64,000 nucleotides of DNA from Blastococcus sp. CT_GayMR20. Lineage in GTDB: Bacteria; Actinomycetota; Actinomycetes; Mycobacteriales; Geodermatophilaceae. Both the position numbers and the translations under genes were made by a program. Under the pieces are notes generated by a model, which saw nothing but the letters and a program-made list of their open reading frames with translations, was not told the origin of the DNA and searched no databases. Shown one piece after another: positions 41,384-51,885 of the stretch (position 1 is its first letter; each line of letters begins with the position of its first letter). The DNA is taken from NCBI RefSeq assembly GCF_004570345.1, contig NZ_SPQM01000010.1:12627-76626 (forward strand). Direction: 5' to 3'.

Positions 41384-43267
41384 TCAGTTCCGGTCGAACT
41401 CGGCGTCGATGACGTCGTCGTCCGCGGCCACCGGCTCACCGGCGGCCGCGTCACCGACGTCGGCGGCGTAGTTGGTCGAGGCCGCCTGGAGCCCGGCGAG
41501 CACCTGCTGCAGCTCGCCGGTCAGCTCGCGGACACGATCCATCGGCGCCTGGTCGGCCACCGCCTGCCGGGCCTCGGTCACCAGCATCTCGGCCCGGGCC
41601 CGCTCGTGCGGGGGTGCGGCGTCGCCGAGCTCGTCGAGTCGGCGTTGCACCTGGTAGGCCACGGTGTCCAGCTGGTTGCGCGCGTCCACCTCCTGCCGGA
41701 GCTGCTGGTCCGAGGCCCTGTTCCGCTCGGCCTCCGTGACCATCCGCTCGACCTCGGAGGTGTCCAGGTTGGTGCTCTCGGAGATCGTGATCCCTTGCTC
41801 GGCACCGGTGTCCTTGTCGCGGGCGGTGACGTTGAGGATGCCGTTGGCGTCGATGTCGAACACGACCTCGATCTGCGGCTCACCGCGGAGCGCCGGCCGG
41901 ATGCCGGTGAGCTGGAACCGACCCAGGACCCGGTTGTCCGCCGCGCGTTCCCGCTCCCCCTGCAGCACGACGACGTCCACGGCGGGCTGGTTGTCCGTGG
42001 CCGTGGAGAAGACCTCGCTGCGCCGGACCGGGATCGTGGTGTTCCGTTCGACGATCTTGGTCATCAGCCCGCCCTGGGTCTCCACCCCCAGCGACAGGGG
42101 CGTGACATCGAGCAGGAGGACGTCGGAGACCTCGCCCTTGAGCACCCCCGCCTGGATCGCGGCGCCGACCGCCACGACCTCGTCGGGGTTGACCGTCATG
42201 TTCGGGTCCTTGCCACCGGTGAGCCGGCGCACGAGCGCCTGCACTGCCGGGATCCGGGTCGACCCGCCGACCAGGATGACCTCGTCGACGTCGTCCGCCC
42301 CCACCTTGGCGTCGGACATGGCCTGACGGACCGGCCCCATCGTCCGTTCCACGAGGTCCGCCGTGAGGTGCTCGAACTGCGAGCGCATCAGCGTCGTCGT
42401 GAGGTGCTTCGGCCCGTTCGCGTCCGCGGTGACGAAGGGCAGGTTGACCTGGGTCTGCGTGACCGAGCTCAACTCGACCTTCGCCTTCTCGGCCGCCTCG
42501 TAGAGCCGTTGCAGCGCCTGCGGGTCCTTCCGCAGGTCGATGCCGTTCTCCTTCTGGAACTCCTCGGCCAGGTGGTCGACGATCCGCCGGTCGAAGTCGT
42601 CCCCGCCCAGGTGGGTGTCGCCCGCCGTGGCCCGCACCTCCACCACGCCGTCCCCCACGTCGAGGACGCTGACGTCGAACGTCCCACCGCCGAGGTCGAA
42701 CACCAGCACCGTCTCGTGCTGGCCCTTGTCCATGCCGTAGGCCAGCGCCGCGGCGGTCGGCTCGTTGATGATCCGCAGGACCTCGAGGCCGGCGATCTTC
42801 CCCGCGTCGCGGGTAGCAGTTCGCTGCGCGTCGTTGAAGTAGGCCGGGACGGTGATGACCGCCTCGGTGACACGCTCGCCGAGGTGCCGGCCGGCGTCGT
42901 CGGCGAGCTTGCGCAGGATCAGGGCGGAGATCTCCTCCGGCGCATACATCTTGTCCCGCACCTTGATGCGCGCGAGCCCGTTCGCATCGGGGACCACGTC
43001 ATAGGTGACCTGACCGGCCTCCTCCTCGACCTCCTCGAACCTGCGGCCGACGAACCGCTTGACCGAGTAGATCGTGCCCTTGGCGTTGAGGATCGCCTGC
43101 CGGCGGGCCAACTGCCCGACCAGACGCTCGCCGTTCTCCGTGAACGCCACCACCGACGGCGTCGTGCGAGCTCCCTCGGCGTTCGGGACGACCGAGGCCT
43201 CGCCGCCCTCCCAGGCGGCGATGACCGAGTTCGTCGTCCCGAGGTCGATACCGACCGCGCGCGCCAT
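41384..43267 (-). CDS. dnaK: DnaK (right-arm copy)
   Basis: 627-residue Hsp70 ([30 protein letters not shown]). Same accessory chaperone as at 8108-9991. Confidence 0.95.
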   Translation of the reverse strand: MARAVGIDLGTTNSVIAAWEGGEASVVPNAEGARTTPSVVAFTENGERLVGQLARRQAILNAKGTIYSVKRFVGRRFEEVEEEAGQVTYDVVPDANGLARIKVRDKMYAPEEISALILRKLADDAGRHLGERVTEAVITVPAYFNDAQRTATRDAGKIAGLEVLRIINEPTAAALAYGMDKGQHETVLVFDLGGGTFDVSVLDVGDGVVEVRATAGDTHLGGDDFDRRIVDHLAEEFQKENGIDLRKDPQALQRLYEAAEKAKVELSSVTQTQVNLPFVTADANGPKHLTTTLMRSQFEHLTADLVERTMGPVRQAMSDAKVGADDVDEVILVGGSTRIPAVQALVRRLTGGKDPNMTVNPDEVVAVGAAIQAGVLKGEVSDVLLLDVTPLSLGVETQGGLMTKIVERNTTIPVRRSEVFSTATDNQPAVDVVVLQGERERAADNRVLGRFQLTGIRPALRGEPQIEVVFDIDANGILNVTARDKDTGAEQGITISESTNLDTSEVERMVTEAERNRASDQQLRQEVDARNQLDTVAYQVQRRLDELGDAAPPHERARAEMLVTEARQAVADQAPMDRVRELTGELQQVLAGLQAASTNYAADVGDAAAGEPVAADDDVIDAEFDRN

Positions 43268-43268
43268 C

Positions 43269-43805
43269 TCAGATCCTCTCTGTGAGCAGCCGGGCAGCCT
43301 GGTCGGCCACCTCGTCGTCGACGACCAGCTCGTAGCGCCGCGGGCGCATGACGGTCACCGACGCGAAGTCCCGGCGACCCCCTTGGAGCGCGTACACGAT
43401 CACCCCGATGATGGCTCCGATCACCGCCCCGATGAGCAGTCCGTAGAGGGCGAGCAGAAGCGCGCTCACGATCGGATCGGCCCAGTCGAAGAGTCCGAAG
43501 ATCCAGCCGAGCAACGCGCCGGGGACGGCACCGCTCACCGCGCCCCGCCAGGCGACGGTGGGATAGTCCAGCTTTCCGGTCACCTGTTCGACGGTCTCCA
43601 GGTCCTGGCCGATGATGGCGACCCGCTCGACGGGGAAGTCACGGTCGGCGAGCCGGTCGACCGCTCGCTCGGCGTCGGCGTAGGTGGTGTAGGAGGCGAC
43701 AGTCCGTCTGGCCGACCGGGCGGAGGCGTCAGGGCTACCGGGGGACCAGGGGTGGACCGCGGTGCTCCCTCCCGATCCGGTGGGGTTCGCGTCGTGCGAG
43801 GTCAT
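43269..43805 (-). CDS. General stress protein 17M-like (right-arm copy)
   Basis: 178 residues; stress-protein domain at about 37-80, then two membrane helices. First gene of the mirrored stress operon, one base before dnaK. Confidence 0.75.
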   Translation of the reverse strand: MTSHDANPTGSGGSTAVHPWSPGSPDASARSARRTVASYTTYADAERAVDRLADRDFPVERVAIIGQDLETVEQVTGKLDYPTVAWRGAVSGAVPGALLGWIFGLFDWADPIVSALLLALYGLLIGAVIGAIIGVIVYALQGGRRDFASVTVMRPRRYELVVDDEVADQAARLLTERI

Positions 43806-44274
43806 GAGTGACTCCCAGATCAGACGGGGCCGACTGGGTGGCCGCGGCTGCGGCGTCCTGGGGGGCGCGGGCGCGGCACGGAGCCGGTGACAACGGTGGA
43901 GGGACAGGAGGAGCGCCGCATCAGAGGCACGGACTGTTCCTCCCGCCGGTTGGAGGTCGACGGAGGCCCGCCGACTGTGCGGTGGCCACGTGGCGGCCCA
44001 CCGCACCGTGCTCATCCACGCTCGCCGTCGGCCCCCGCGGCGGCAATCGGTCGTTCTGCCCATGCCGCCCCACCCCGTGGATCGGCAGTGCTGCCGATGG
44101 ACGGATCGACGCCGGGCAGGGTGCCATGAGGCCCTGGCGGGCCGCCGATGGCTGACCGTCGCCGTGCAGCCGTTGATCGATGCCACCGGGGCTGCACAGG
44201 CCGATGAGGCGGGGTGGGGACGTGATGACCGTCCAGAAGAGTCCGACCCTCCGGCTGGTGGGGACAGCCACCGG
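43806..44274. promoter_or_regulatory. Stress-operon upstream region with dyads S1 and S2 (right-arm copy)
   Basis: S2 is at 44046-44063 and the perfect palindrome S1 at 44081-44098, centres 35 bases apart. No gene in the 469 bases between the divergent stress and peptidase genes. Confidence 0.6.
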
Positions 44275-45678
44275 ATGAGACGGTCCCCGCCTCGCGCGCT
44301 GGCCGTCACCGGTTTGACCGTCGTGTTCCTGGCCGGGTGCTCCGGCACGGCGCCCGACACCTCCTCCGGCGGTCCCCGGCAGCTCGTCGACGTGCCCGCC
44401 GAGCAGGTGACCATCACCGGCGCGACCGACAACCCGATCGACCGGCTGGCGCGCAACGCCCTCGCCGACCTCGAGACCTTCTGGGCCGACGCGTTCCCAC
44501 GGTTCTACCGCGTGGCGTTCCCACCCCTGGCCGGCGGCTACTTCTCCGTCGACAGCTCCGCCCTGGACGCGGCCAGGTACCCGCCCAGCGGCATCGGCTG
44601 CCCGGAACACCCGATGGATCCCGCGGCAGTGGCCGGGAACGCCCTCTACAACCCTCGCTGCGACGCCATCGCCTACGACCGGTCGCTGTTGCAGGATCTC
44701 GCCGACACCTACGGGCGCTCGCTGCCGGCCGTCGTGCTGGCCCACGAGTTCGGCCATGCCGTCCAGGGACGTGTCGGCTTCGCGGCGAGCGGCCGGAGCA
44801 TCCAGGACGAGACGCAGGCCGACTGCTTCGCCGGAGCCTGGACGGCCTGGGTCAACGACGGTGAGGCGAGGCACCTGGCGATCGACGAGCGGGATCTCGA
44901 CGGCGTCCTGCGCGGCTACCTCCTGCTCCGTGACCCCGTCGGCAGCGACCCGGACAACAGCCAGGCCCACGGCTCGTACTTCGACCGGGTCTCGGCGTTC
45001 TCCGAAGGCCACGACGGCGGCGTCGCCTCCTGCCGGGACCACTTCGGACCCGACCGGCTCTTCACCGCGGAGACCTTCGACCAGGACGAGCTGGCCAACC
45101 GCGGCAACGCCGCGTACGGCGAGACGCTCCTGATCGTCGACAACACCCTCCCCCCGTTCTGGCGTGCCGTGCTCCTGGAGGAGTTCGAGCGGGAGTTCGA
45201 CGAGCCGACGATCCGCCCCCTCGACCGGATGCCGCCGCCGTGCGCTGAGCGGAGCACCGAGGACCTCGATCTCGCGTTCTGCGAGGCCGACTCGACGGTG
45301 TACTACGACGAGACCGAGCTGGCCCGGCCCGCGTACCAGCAGCTGGGGGACTTCGCGGTGATCACCGCGATATCCCTCCCCTACTCGCTCGCCGCCCGCT
45401 CGGACCTCGGCCTGTCGATCGATGACGAGGCGGCCACCCGCTCGGCGGTCTGCCTCACGGGCTGGTACGCGGCCCAGGTCTTCAAGGGCGCCTTCGCCGG
45501 CTCCGCGGGAGTGCGCATCAGCCCCGGCGACATCGACGAGGCCGTGACGTTCCTGCTGACCTACGGACTGTCGGACCGAGTGTTCCCGGACGTCGACGCG
45601 TCCGGGTTCGAACTGCTCCGCGCCTTCCGGAACGGATTCCTGCACGGTGGCGGCCCCTGCGACATCGGACTCCGATGA
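44275..45678 (+). CDS. Neutral zinc metallopeptidase lipoprotein (right-arm copy)
   Basis: 467 residues, lipobox LAGC (C22), zinc helix HEFGH at 157-161, ETQAD third-ligand motif. Exported, membrane-anchored peptidase. Confidence 0.85.
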   Translation: MRRSPPRALAVTGLTVVFLAGCSGTAPDTSSGGPRQLVDVPAEQVTITGATDNPIDRLARNALADLETFWADAFPRFYRVAFPPLAGGYFSVDSSALDAARYPPSGIGCPEHPMDPAAVAGNALYNPRCDAIAYDRSLLQDLADTYGRSLPAVVLAHEFGHAVQGRVGFAASGRSIQDETQADCFAGAWTAWVNDGEARHLAIDERDLDGVLRGYLLLRDPVGSDPDNSQAHGSYFDRVSAFSEGHDGGVASCRDHFGPDRLFTAETFDQDELANRGNAAYGETLLIVDNTLPPFWRAVLLEEFEREFDEPTIRPLDRMPPPCAERSTEDLDLAFCEADSTVYYDETELARPAYQQLGDFAVITAISLPYSLAARSDLGLSIDDEAATRSAVCLTGWYAAQVFKGAFAGSAGVRISPGDIDEAVTFLLTYGLSDRVFPDVDASGFELLRAFRNGFLHGGGPCDIGLR

Positions 45679-45810
45679 CCACTGTGAGGTCTCGTGTCCT
45701 GGTCGATCCCGAGACGCGAGCTCAGCGGCCCGGTCCTCCCACACCCGTCCCTGTCCGTCGGGCGGGGCAGGCCGGCGCGGGCTGAGCGTCGAGATGAAGC
45801 AGTGCGCCCC

Positions 45811-46746
45811 TCAGCCCTGCCGGGTCTGACCGGGTGGGCGTCCGTAGACCTGCTGGTGAGCGGTGACGAACGCGCTCGTCCGGGGGAAGCCCCACCGAGC
45901 AGCGACGGCGGGCACGGTGTCGTGGTCGGCGGGATCGGTGTCCACCAGCTCGCGGTGCGCATGGTCCAGTCGCACCCGCCTCACGTAGGTGGTCGGCGTC
46001 GAGTCCCGGTGGCGCACGAAGGCCGCCTGCAGCCCGCGCGGCCCGATCCCCGCGGCGGCGGCGATGTCGCTCGTCGTCAGGTCGCGCTCGGCGTTGGCGT
46101 CGATGAAGTCGACGGCACGACGCACCACGGCGGGCGTCGCGTGGTCGGGCGGGACACGGCGACGGGTGGCCAGCCGGGTGCTGGGGAAGGTGCCCAGGAC
46201 AGCCTCGGCCAGCCGCTGGGTCAGCTGCCCGGTCAGCACGGGGCCGGCCGTGGTGCGGTTCCGCAGTACTTCACGCGTCACGTCCTGCACGGTGTCGTTC
46301 CAGCGCTGGTCGAGGCCCGGGAGCATCGGCCGTAGCCCGGTGAATCGCAGGGCCAGGTCGTCGAGACCGGTGGTCTCCACCGCGACCCGCTCGACGTCGT
46401 CCGCATTCAGGCAGACGCAGTCGACCTCGGCATCGGCCCACAGGACGCTCACCGCCTGATGCGCCGGCAGGAGCACCGGCGTGCCCGGAGGGACGGCGAC
46501 CTCCTCGCGGCCGGACCGGACCATCATGGCGCCGGCCGACGGTCGGACGACGAGCATCACGTCCGGGGCGACGTTGTTGTCCGCGCTCGTCGAGTACCTC
46601 AGCCGCGAGAGCCCGCTGCGGCCGGCCTGCTCGTGCACCGCCTGGAACACGAAGTTCCTGCGGCTGTTGGTCTCCTCCGGCAGGTAGCCGGGATACGTCG
46701 CGCGAAGCCAGGTGTGCGCCACGTGCGGGTCCGACGTCACGAGCAT
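45811..46746 (-). CDS. AraC-family regulator (right-arm copy)
   Basis: 311 residues, ligand-binding N-terminal part and C-terminal double helix-turn-helix (WGFPRTSAFVTAHQQVYG). Divergent from the bicupin operon copy. Confidence 0.85.
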   Translation of the reverse strand: MLVTSDPHVAHTWLRATYPGYLPEETNSRRNFVFQAVHEQAGRSGLSRLRYSTSADNNVAPDVMLVVRPSAGAMMVRSGREEVAVPPGTPVLLPAHQAVSVLWADAEVDCVCLNADDVERVAVETTGLDDLALRFTGLRPMLPGLDQRWNDTVQDVTREVLRNRTTAGPVLTGQLTQRLAEAVLGTFPSTRLATRRRVPPDHATPAVVRRAVDFIDANAERDLTTSDIAAAAGIGPRGLQAAFVRHRDSTPTTYVRRVRLDHAHRELVDTDPADHDTVPAVAARWGFPRTSAFVTAHQQVYGRPPGQTRQG

Positions 46747-47191
46747 GGCCCCTCCTCGTCCCGAGTGGTCAGGAAGCACTCGGTGTGGTCGCCGTGGCAG
46801 ATCACCGTCGGGACCAGCGTCGCGCGGAGGGCGGGGTGGCGGTATCGGCAGCCCTGCCGAATCGGCCGGCCCGTCGACCCGGCGGGTCCCCCGTCGGGGA
46901 GGCGGCCGCGAATCACGTCGACCGCGACAACCGGCGACAGCAGTTCGTGGACGACTCCCGGCTCCGAGGCTCACTGCGTGTCCACCTCGCCGGCACGCGC
47001 GATGAGGAGCGAGCTCCCCCGGCCGTTCTGCCGGTGAAGCGCCGGGCGCCGACGATGTACTGGGTTCGACAGATGTTGCGTGCCGTCACCCGGAGACGCG
47101 ACGGACGACCAGTCCGCCGGGAGTGGGCGCGTCCTTAGCATCGCGGCAAGGCCGGGACGGAGCCGGCGAGCGCCCCGCACGAGGAGAAGCG
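46747..47191. promoter_or_regulatory. AraC / bicupin divergent region (right-arm copy)
   Basis: Holds the palindrome ATCGGCAGCCCTGCCGAA at 46844-46861, the weak stress-dyad match at 47018-47035 and the candidate PucR operator CGACAGATGTTG at 47067-47078. No gene seen. Confidence 0.55.
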
Positions 47192-48079
47192 TTGACGGCA
47201 TCCCTGCACTTCCCGCGCACCGCCGCGTCCACCGCCGGCGACAACCTTCACGAGCTCCCAGAGTTCGCGGGCCTCGAGGTGCTCGGACTCCTCCCGGACA
47301 CCGCAGGGCTCGCCGCGGACATCACCTTCGGCGAGGTCACGCTGGCGCCCGGTCAGCGGGTGCCGACCCATCGCAATCCCCAGGCGGAGGCGGTGTTCCT
47401 CGTCGAAGGCACCGTCCGACTGTGGCGCCCGGGTGGCTCCGCCGAGCTGTCCGCCCCCGGCGCGGCGTACTTCCCGCCGGGTGAGGCACACTCGCTCCAG
47501 TGCCTCGGCAGCCAGCCGGCGCGCCTGCTCGTCGCGTACGCCACCGGCGGGGACCAGAAGACGGTGACCTCGGAGCTGCTGCCCGACACCGCCCTCGAGG
47601 GGACGACGAACCCGAGCACGGCACCGTCGGCGGGCCTGTTCGACCGCTGGGCCGTGGCCGAGGACATGGTCGCTTGGGTCCCTGTCGAACCCACCAAGGG
47701 GATGCGCCTGCGGTGCCGCTATCTGCTCGAGCCGGCGACCGGCACGAAGGAATTCGTCATCGGCACGGCGGCGGTCGACCCGCAGCTGCACTACACGATC
47801 CACCGGCATGCGCCGGCCGAGATCTACCACGTCCTCGAGGGCACCGCGACGATCTACGTGGGCGACGATGCCTACAGGGCAGGTCCCGGCGACACCGTGT
47901 ACGTCCCCGCATGGGCGCCGCACGGCATCGACACGAACGACGATGACCTGCGGATGTACTGGTTCTACACGCTGGACGCGTGCGACGGCACGTGGGCGTG
48001 GGAGCCGCTGGAGCCGGTGTACTCGACGCCGCCGCGCCGCCCTCTGGAAACGGGCCCCCGTCGAGGCTTCCACGTGTGA
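47192..48079 (+). CDS. Bicupin protein (right-arm copy)
   Basis: 295 residues from a TTG preceded by GAGGAGAAG. Two cupin domains, the second with the full metal set (HRHAPAEIYHVLEG and PHG). This copy is contiguous with unique DNA further right, so this operon can be read through to the transporter genes. Confidence 0.8.
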   Translation: MTASLHFPRTAASTAGDNLHELPEFAGLEVLGLLPDTAGLAADITFGEVTLAPGQRVPTHRNPQAEAVFLVEGTVRLWRPGGSAELSAPGAAYFPPGEAHSLQCLGSQPARLLVAYATGGDQKTVTSELLPDTALEGTTNPSTAPSAGLFDRWAVAEDMVAWVPVEPTKGMRLRCRYLLEPATGTKEFVIGTAAVDPQLHYTIHRHAPAEIYHVLEGTATIYVGDDAYRAGPGDTVYVPAWAPHGIDTNDDDLRMYWFYTLDACDGTWAWEPLEPVYSTPPRRPLETGPRRGFHV

Positions 48080-49308
48080 TGCGGAGCACACTCTTCGCGG
48101 GCGGGTACGTATTCGACGGCACCGGCTCGGCGCCGTCGCGGGCCGACGTCCTCATCGAGGACGGCGTCATCCGGGCGGTCGGCACGTCCCTCGACGGTGA
48201 CACCGTCGTCGACACGACCGGTCGGACCGTCCTGCCCGGCCTCATCGACGCTCACGTCCACCTCACGCTGTCCGGCGTGAACCTGGTGGAAAGGCTCGCG
48301 AACCCGTTCTCCTTCCACTTCTTCCAGGCGGTGGTCAACTGCCGGCGGACCGTCGCAACCGGGATCACCACCGTGCGGGACGCCGCAGGCGCGGATCTGG
48401 GGCTGAAACAGGCCCTCGCCCGCGGGCTGATCAGCGGGCCGCGAGCGCTCATCGCCGTGAACATGATCAGCCAGACCGGGGGCCACAACGACGGCCACCT
48501 GAGCTGTGGTCTCGCGGTCGAGCTGTTCCCGCACCACCCCGGGGTGCCGTCCGGCGTCGCCGACGGCCCGGACGAGATGCGCCGGACCGCGCGGACCATG
48601 CTCCGGGCCGGCGCGGACGTCATCAAGGTCGCGACGACCGGCGGCGTGCTGTCCCCGTCGGACGACCCGAAGCATGCACACCTGCGCCCGGACGAGCTCG
48701 CGGCCCTGGTCGCGGAGGCGGACGCTGCCCACGTCCCCGTCATGGCCCACGCGCAGGGCGCCGAGGGGATCAAGAACGCGGTGCGCGCCGGGGTGCGCTC
48801 GATCGAGCACGGCATCTTCCTCGACGACGAGGCGATCGAGCTCATGTTGGCGAAGGGCACCTGGCTGGTCCCGACGCTGCTGGCGCCCCTGTCGGTGATC
48901 GAGGCGGCCGAGCGCGGCGAGGTCCACGAGCCGGCCGTGCTGGACAAGGCCCTGGAGGTCGCCGCCGTGCACCGTGACGCGGTGACGCGGGCCGTCGAGG
49001 CCGGGGTGCCCATCGCGATGGGGACCGACACCGGCATCGGCCCGCATGGTGACAACCTCCGGGAGCTGCAACTGCTGGTCGACTGCGGGCTCTCTCCGTA
49101 CCAGGCGTGGGCCGCCGCGACGTCGGGCGCCGCGGTGCTGCTCCGCCTCGCAGACCGGATCGGGAGCATCCAGCCGGGTCTGACCGCCGACCTGGTGATC
49201 CTGGACGGCGACCTGACCGACCTGTCCGGGCTGGCCGGCCGCGTCGTGGAGACCTGGCAGGCCGGATGCAGGACCTACCGACGACCCGTCCACGAGGTGG
49301 CCCGATGA
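48079..49308 (+). CDS. Amidohydrolase family protein (right-arm copy)
   Basis: 409 residues with DAHVHL, VIKVATTGG, MAHAQG, SIEHGIF and MGTDTG metal motifs. ATG overlaps the bicupin stop by one base. Confidence 0.85.
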   Translation: MRSTLFAGGYVFDGTGSAPSRADVLIEDGVIRAVGTSLDGDTVVDTTGRTVLPGLIDAHVHLTLSGVNLVERLANPFSFHFFQAVVNCRRTVATGITTVRDAAGADLGLKQALARGLISGPRALIAVNMISQTGGHNDGHLSCGLAVELFPHHPGVPSGVADGPDEMRRTARTMLRAGADVIKVATTGGVLSPSDDPKHAHLRPDELAALVAEADAAHVPVMAHAQGAEGIKNAVRAGVRSIEHGIFLDDEAIELMLAKGTWLVPTLLAPLSVIEAAERGEVHEPAVLDKALEVAAVHRDAVTRAVEAGVPIAMGTDTGIGPHGDNLRELQLLVDCGLSPYQAWAAATSGAAVLLRLADRIGSIQPGLTADLVILDGDLTDLSGLAGRVVETWQAGCRTYRRPVHEVAR

Positions 49309-50426
49309 CCGTTCCCGACCAGGCCGTCCCGGACGGCGCGTTGCCGATGATGGCGTCGCTGCGGACGTTCCAGGACTATCACTGGCTGATGCTGAAGGTG
49401 TTCTACGACGCGGTGCTGGACGCGCACGGCACGGCAGGTCTCGCCCAGCTGGCCGCGGGCATGCGGCAGGCCGGCGTGTTCCGGGGGACCGCGATGCGAG
49501 ACCAGCCGGCGTCGTTCGTGGCCGGCCGCGGACCAGCGCAACTGGTCGAGCACTGGGACACCGCAGAATGGCAGCTCGGGGCCGAGGACGGCACGCTCCG
49601 GGTCACTGCCGAGGGCCCCACGCTGACGCTGACGCTCCCCGAAGCACCCGGGCGCGCGTACCTCGCGGACCTCCTCGGGGACGTCGACGCGGTCGCGGCC
49701 CTCGCGGCGTACTGGGCACCGCTCCTCGACGGGGTGGCGGAGGGCTACGGCTCCGGAGTCGCCATCGAGGTGGATGACCCCACGGTGCGGCCCTGGGGGC
49801 TCCGGATCACCGGACCGGACAGGGTGGAGCAGGCGCCCCGGCTCGGCTCACGTACGGCCGACCCGATCCGGATGGTCGAGGTCAACCGGCGGACGACAGG
49901 ACTGCTCGCGGCGATGCAGATGTACGTCACCAAAGCACTGATCGACACCTTTGACGCATCGGGCGAAGAGACGGTACGGAGGGCGGCCTACCGATTCGGC
50001 GCCGATCGGGGGTCAGTGATCCGCGAGCGCATCCTCGCGCTCGGCAAGCCGCTCACGATGGCGAACTTCGCCAGCACGGACGGGCTGCAGGAGCGCGACC
50101 CCGGTGAGGCGGTGTTCGTCTTCAAGGAGCGGCAGCACATCAGCGACGGTGCGTACTACCTCGACTGCACGTACTGCCCGCTCGCCGAGGTGTGGGCCAC
50201 CGAAGGCCCTGAGGGGCTGCGGCTCGGCTACCTCTTCGACTCCTCCAACCACCGCGGACTGTTCCAGAGCTACAACCCGAGCACCGAGGTGCGGTGGACG
50301 TCCGTGAAGTCCCGAGGTGACCATGTCTGCCGGTTCCGGTTCACGGTGCCGGAGTTCCTCACCGACAACGACCCCACCCCGGAGGAGTTCGACAACGCAC
50401 CCGTTCACGACAGTCGGGGGCCCTAG
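49305..50426 (+). CDS. ATC-hydrolase-like protein (right-arm copy)
   Basis: 373 residues, C-terminal cysteine motifs YLDCTYCPLAEVW and GDHVCRFRF. ATGA overlap with the amidohydrolase gene. Substrate unknown. Confidence 0.55.
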   Translation: MTVPDQAVPDGALPMMASLRTFQDYHWLMLKVFYDAVLDAHGTAGLAQLAAGMRQAGVFRGTAMRDQPASFVAGRGPAQLVEHWDTAEWQLGAEDGTLRVTAEGPTLTLTLPEAPGRAYLADLLGDVDAVAALAAYWAPLLDGVAEGYGSGVAIEVDDPTVRPWGLRITGPDRVEQAPRLGSRTADPIRMVEVNRRTTGLLAAMQMYVTKALIDTFDASGEETVRRAAYRFGADRGSVIRERILALGKPLTMANFASTDGLQERDPGEAVFVFKERQHISDGAYYLDCTYCPLAEVWATEGPEGLRLGYLFDSSNHRGLFQSYNPSTEVRWTSVKSRGDHVCRFRFTVPEFLTDNDPTPEEFDNAPVHDSRGP

Positions 50427-50435
50427 CATGACCGC

Positions 50436-51707
50436 ATGATCGCGGCCCTTCAGCGGATAGCCGACCGACTCGGAACGCTCCTCGACCGACCGGTCGCGAT
50501 CGACGACATGAAGATCAGGCAGCTCGTCTACACGTACCACCCGGACGGGAACGACGCGGCCCGCGAGCGGGCGATCCTCCAACGCCACGCCAGTCCGGAG
50601 ATCGTCCGGTGGACCAGCGAACAGAGGGTCTCGGAGCGACACGGGGCCTTCCTGCTGCCGGCCAACCCGAGCATCGGGCTCAGCCTCCCCCGGTGGGGTG
50701 CGGTCGCCCGCGTCGACGATCGCGGCGTCGCCTTCGTATGGGTGGCGACGCCGGACGAGGAGCTCGACCCCGCCAGGCAACGGCACATCGTCGCGGCCGC
50801 GGAGAGCGTCGCCGAGGTCTTCGCGCGCCAGCGGCGCTTCGACGAGCTCCGCAGCCTCCGGGAACAGGAGTCCCTGAGCGAGCTCCTGTCCGACGACCCC
50901 GCGCTGCGGAGCCGGGCCGCCGGCCGGATGGCCGACGGCGATGACTTCATGCATGACGACCCGGTCGCCGCGATCGTGCTGCTGGCGGCCGCGCCTTCCG
51001 GTTCCGTGCCGTCCGATCGGGACCGGGCCGCGATGGCCGCAGTGCTCGAGGACGCACGCCTCGCGCTGTCGTCCCGGCAGACCATGGGTCTCGTTCGGCC
51101 CGGGCACGGCGTACTGGTGGTCGCCAGGCCCGACGCGACCCGCGACCGGCACGGCACGGCCACCGAGCTCGCCGAGACCGCGCGGGCGCGGCTGGAGCAG
51201 GCACTGACCGTGCGGCGGCCCCGTCCGGTGTGGGCGGGCATCGGCGTCACCCGGGCCGGTCTCGCCGATCTGGCCGGGTCGTACCGCGAGGCGCTGCAGG
51301 CCGCGGAGGTCTCGGCCGCGCTCAAGGCGCCTGGCAAGACCGTCCACTACGACCAGTTGGGCGTGTATCGCCGGATCGCGCAGCTCGTGTCGGATCGCGC
51401 CACAGACGTGGGGCTGCATCCGGGTGTGCGGCTGCTACTGGACCGGGAGGGCGCCGGCGACCACCTCGCCGAGACGCTGGAGGTCTACCTGGACAACGCA
51501 GGCGACGCCGTGCGCTCGGCGGAACGGCTGCACGTGCACCGAGCCTCTCTGTACGCGCGGCTCCGGCGGATCGAGGAGCAGACCGGCCTGGACCTCGGCA
51601 ACGGACAGGACCGGCTGGTGGCGCATCTCGAGCTCAAGATCGCGCGCCTGCAGCGGGTCCGGCGCGGCGCCCACGAAGACCACGACCCCTTCTCCGCCGC
51701 ACGCTGA
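50436..51707 (+). CDS. PucR-type transcriptional regulator, complete
   Basis: A 423-residue regulator. The N-terminal 300 residues form a sensory region (GGDEF-like fold typical of PucR/CdaR proteins near DARLALSSRQTMGLVRPG). The C-terminal helix-turn-helix is the PucR type (ETLEVYLDNAGDAVRSAERL, then HRASLYARLRRIEEQTG). PucR proteins control breakdown of purines, ureides and amides. It lies 9 bases after the ATC-hydrolase-like gene and 178 bases before the ABC transporter operon. The inverted repeat ends inside this gene at 51374, and the reading frame crosses without a break, so the right junction is genuine genomic sequence. Confidence 0.88.
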   Translation: MIAALQRIADRLGTLLDRPVAIDDMKIRQLVYTYHPDGNDAARERAILQRHASPEIVRWTSEQRVSERHGAFLLPANPSIGLSLPRWGAVARVDDRGVAFVWVATPDEELDPARQRHIVAAAESVAEVFARQRRFDELRSLREQESLSELLSDDPALRSRAAGRMADGDDFMHDDPVAAIVLLAAAPSGSVPSDRDRAAMAAVLEDARLALSSRQTMGLVRPGHGVLVVARPDATRDRHGTATELAETARARLEQALTVRRPRPVWAGIGVTRAGLADLAGSYREALQAAEVSAALKAPGKTVHYDQLGVYRRIAQLVSDRATDVGLHPGVRLLLDREGAGDHLAETLEVYLDNAGDAVRSAERLHVHRASLYARLRRIEEQTGLDLGNGQDRLVAHLELKIARLQRVRRGAHEDHDPFSAAR

Positions 51708-51735
51708 CCGGCGGCGCCGGCCCACGGCGAGCCGC

Positions 51736-51749
51736 TCGACAGTTGTCGA
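51736..51749. promoter_or_regulatory. Candidate PucR operator 1, perfect dyad
   Basis: TCGACA-GT-TGTCGA, perfect over 14 bases, 138 bases before the substrate-binding protein start. The same core recurs 31 bases downstream and before the bicupin operon. Confidence 0.55.
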
Positions 51750-51767
51750 ACCACGCCGTCGAACGTG

Positions 51768-51779
51768 CAACAGCTGTCG
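51768..51779. promoter_or_regulatory. Candidate PucR operator 2
   Basis: CAACA-GC-TGTCG, centre 31 bases (about three helical turns) from operator 1 and 107 bases before the start codon. It has the same CAACA half as the bicupin-operon site. Confidence 0.5.
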
Positions 51780-51885
51780 CCAGATCGGCGGCAATACCCC
51801 GTGCCAAACTCCACGAACTCGGGCGGCCAGTGAGCCGGTCCGACAGTCGAGACAACCCACGAAACGACCAAGCTAGGAGACCCAC

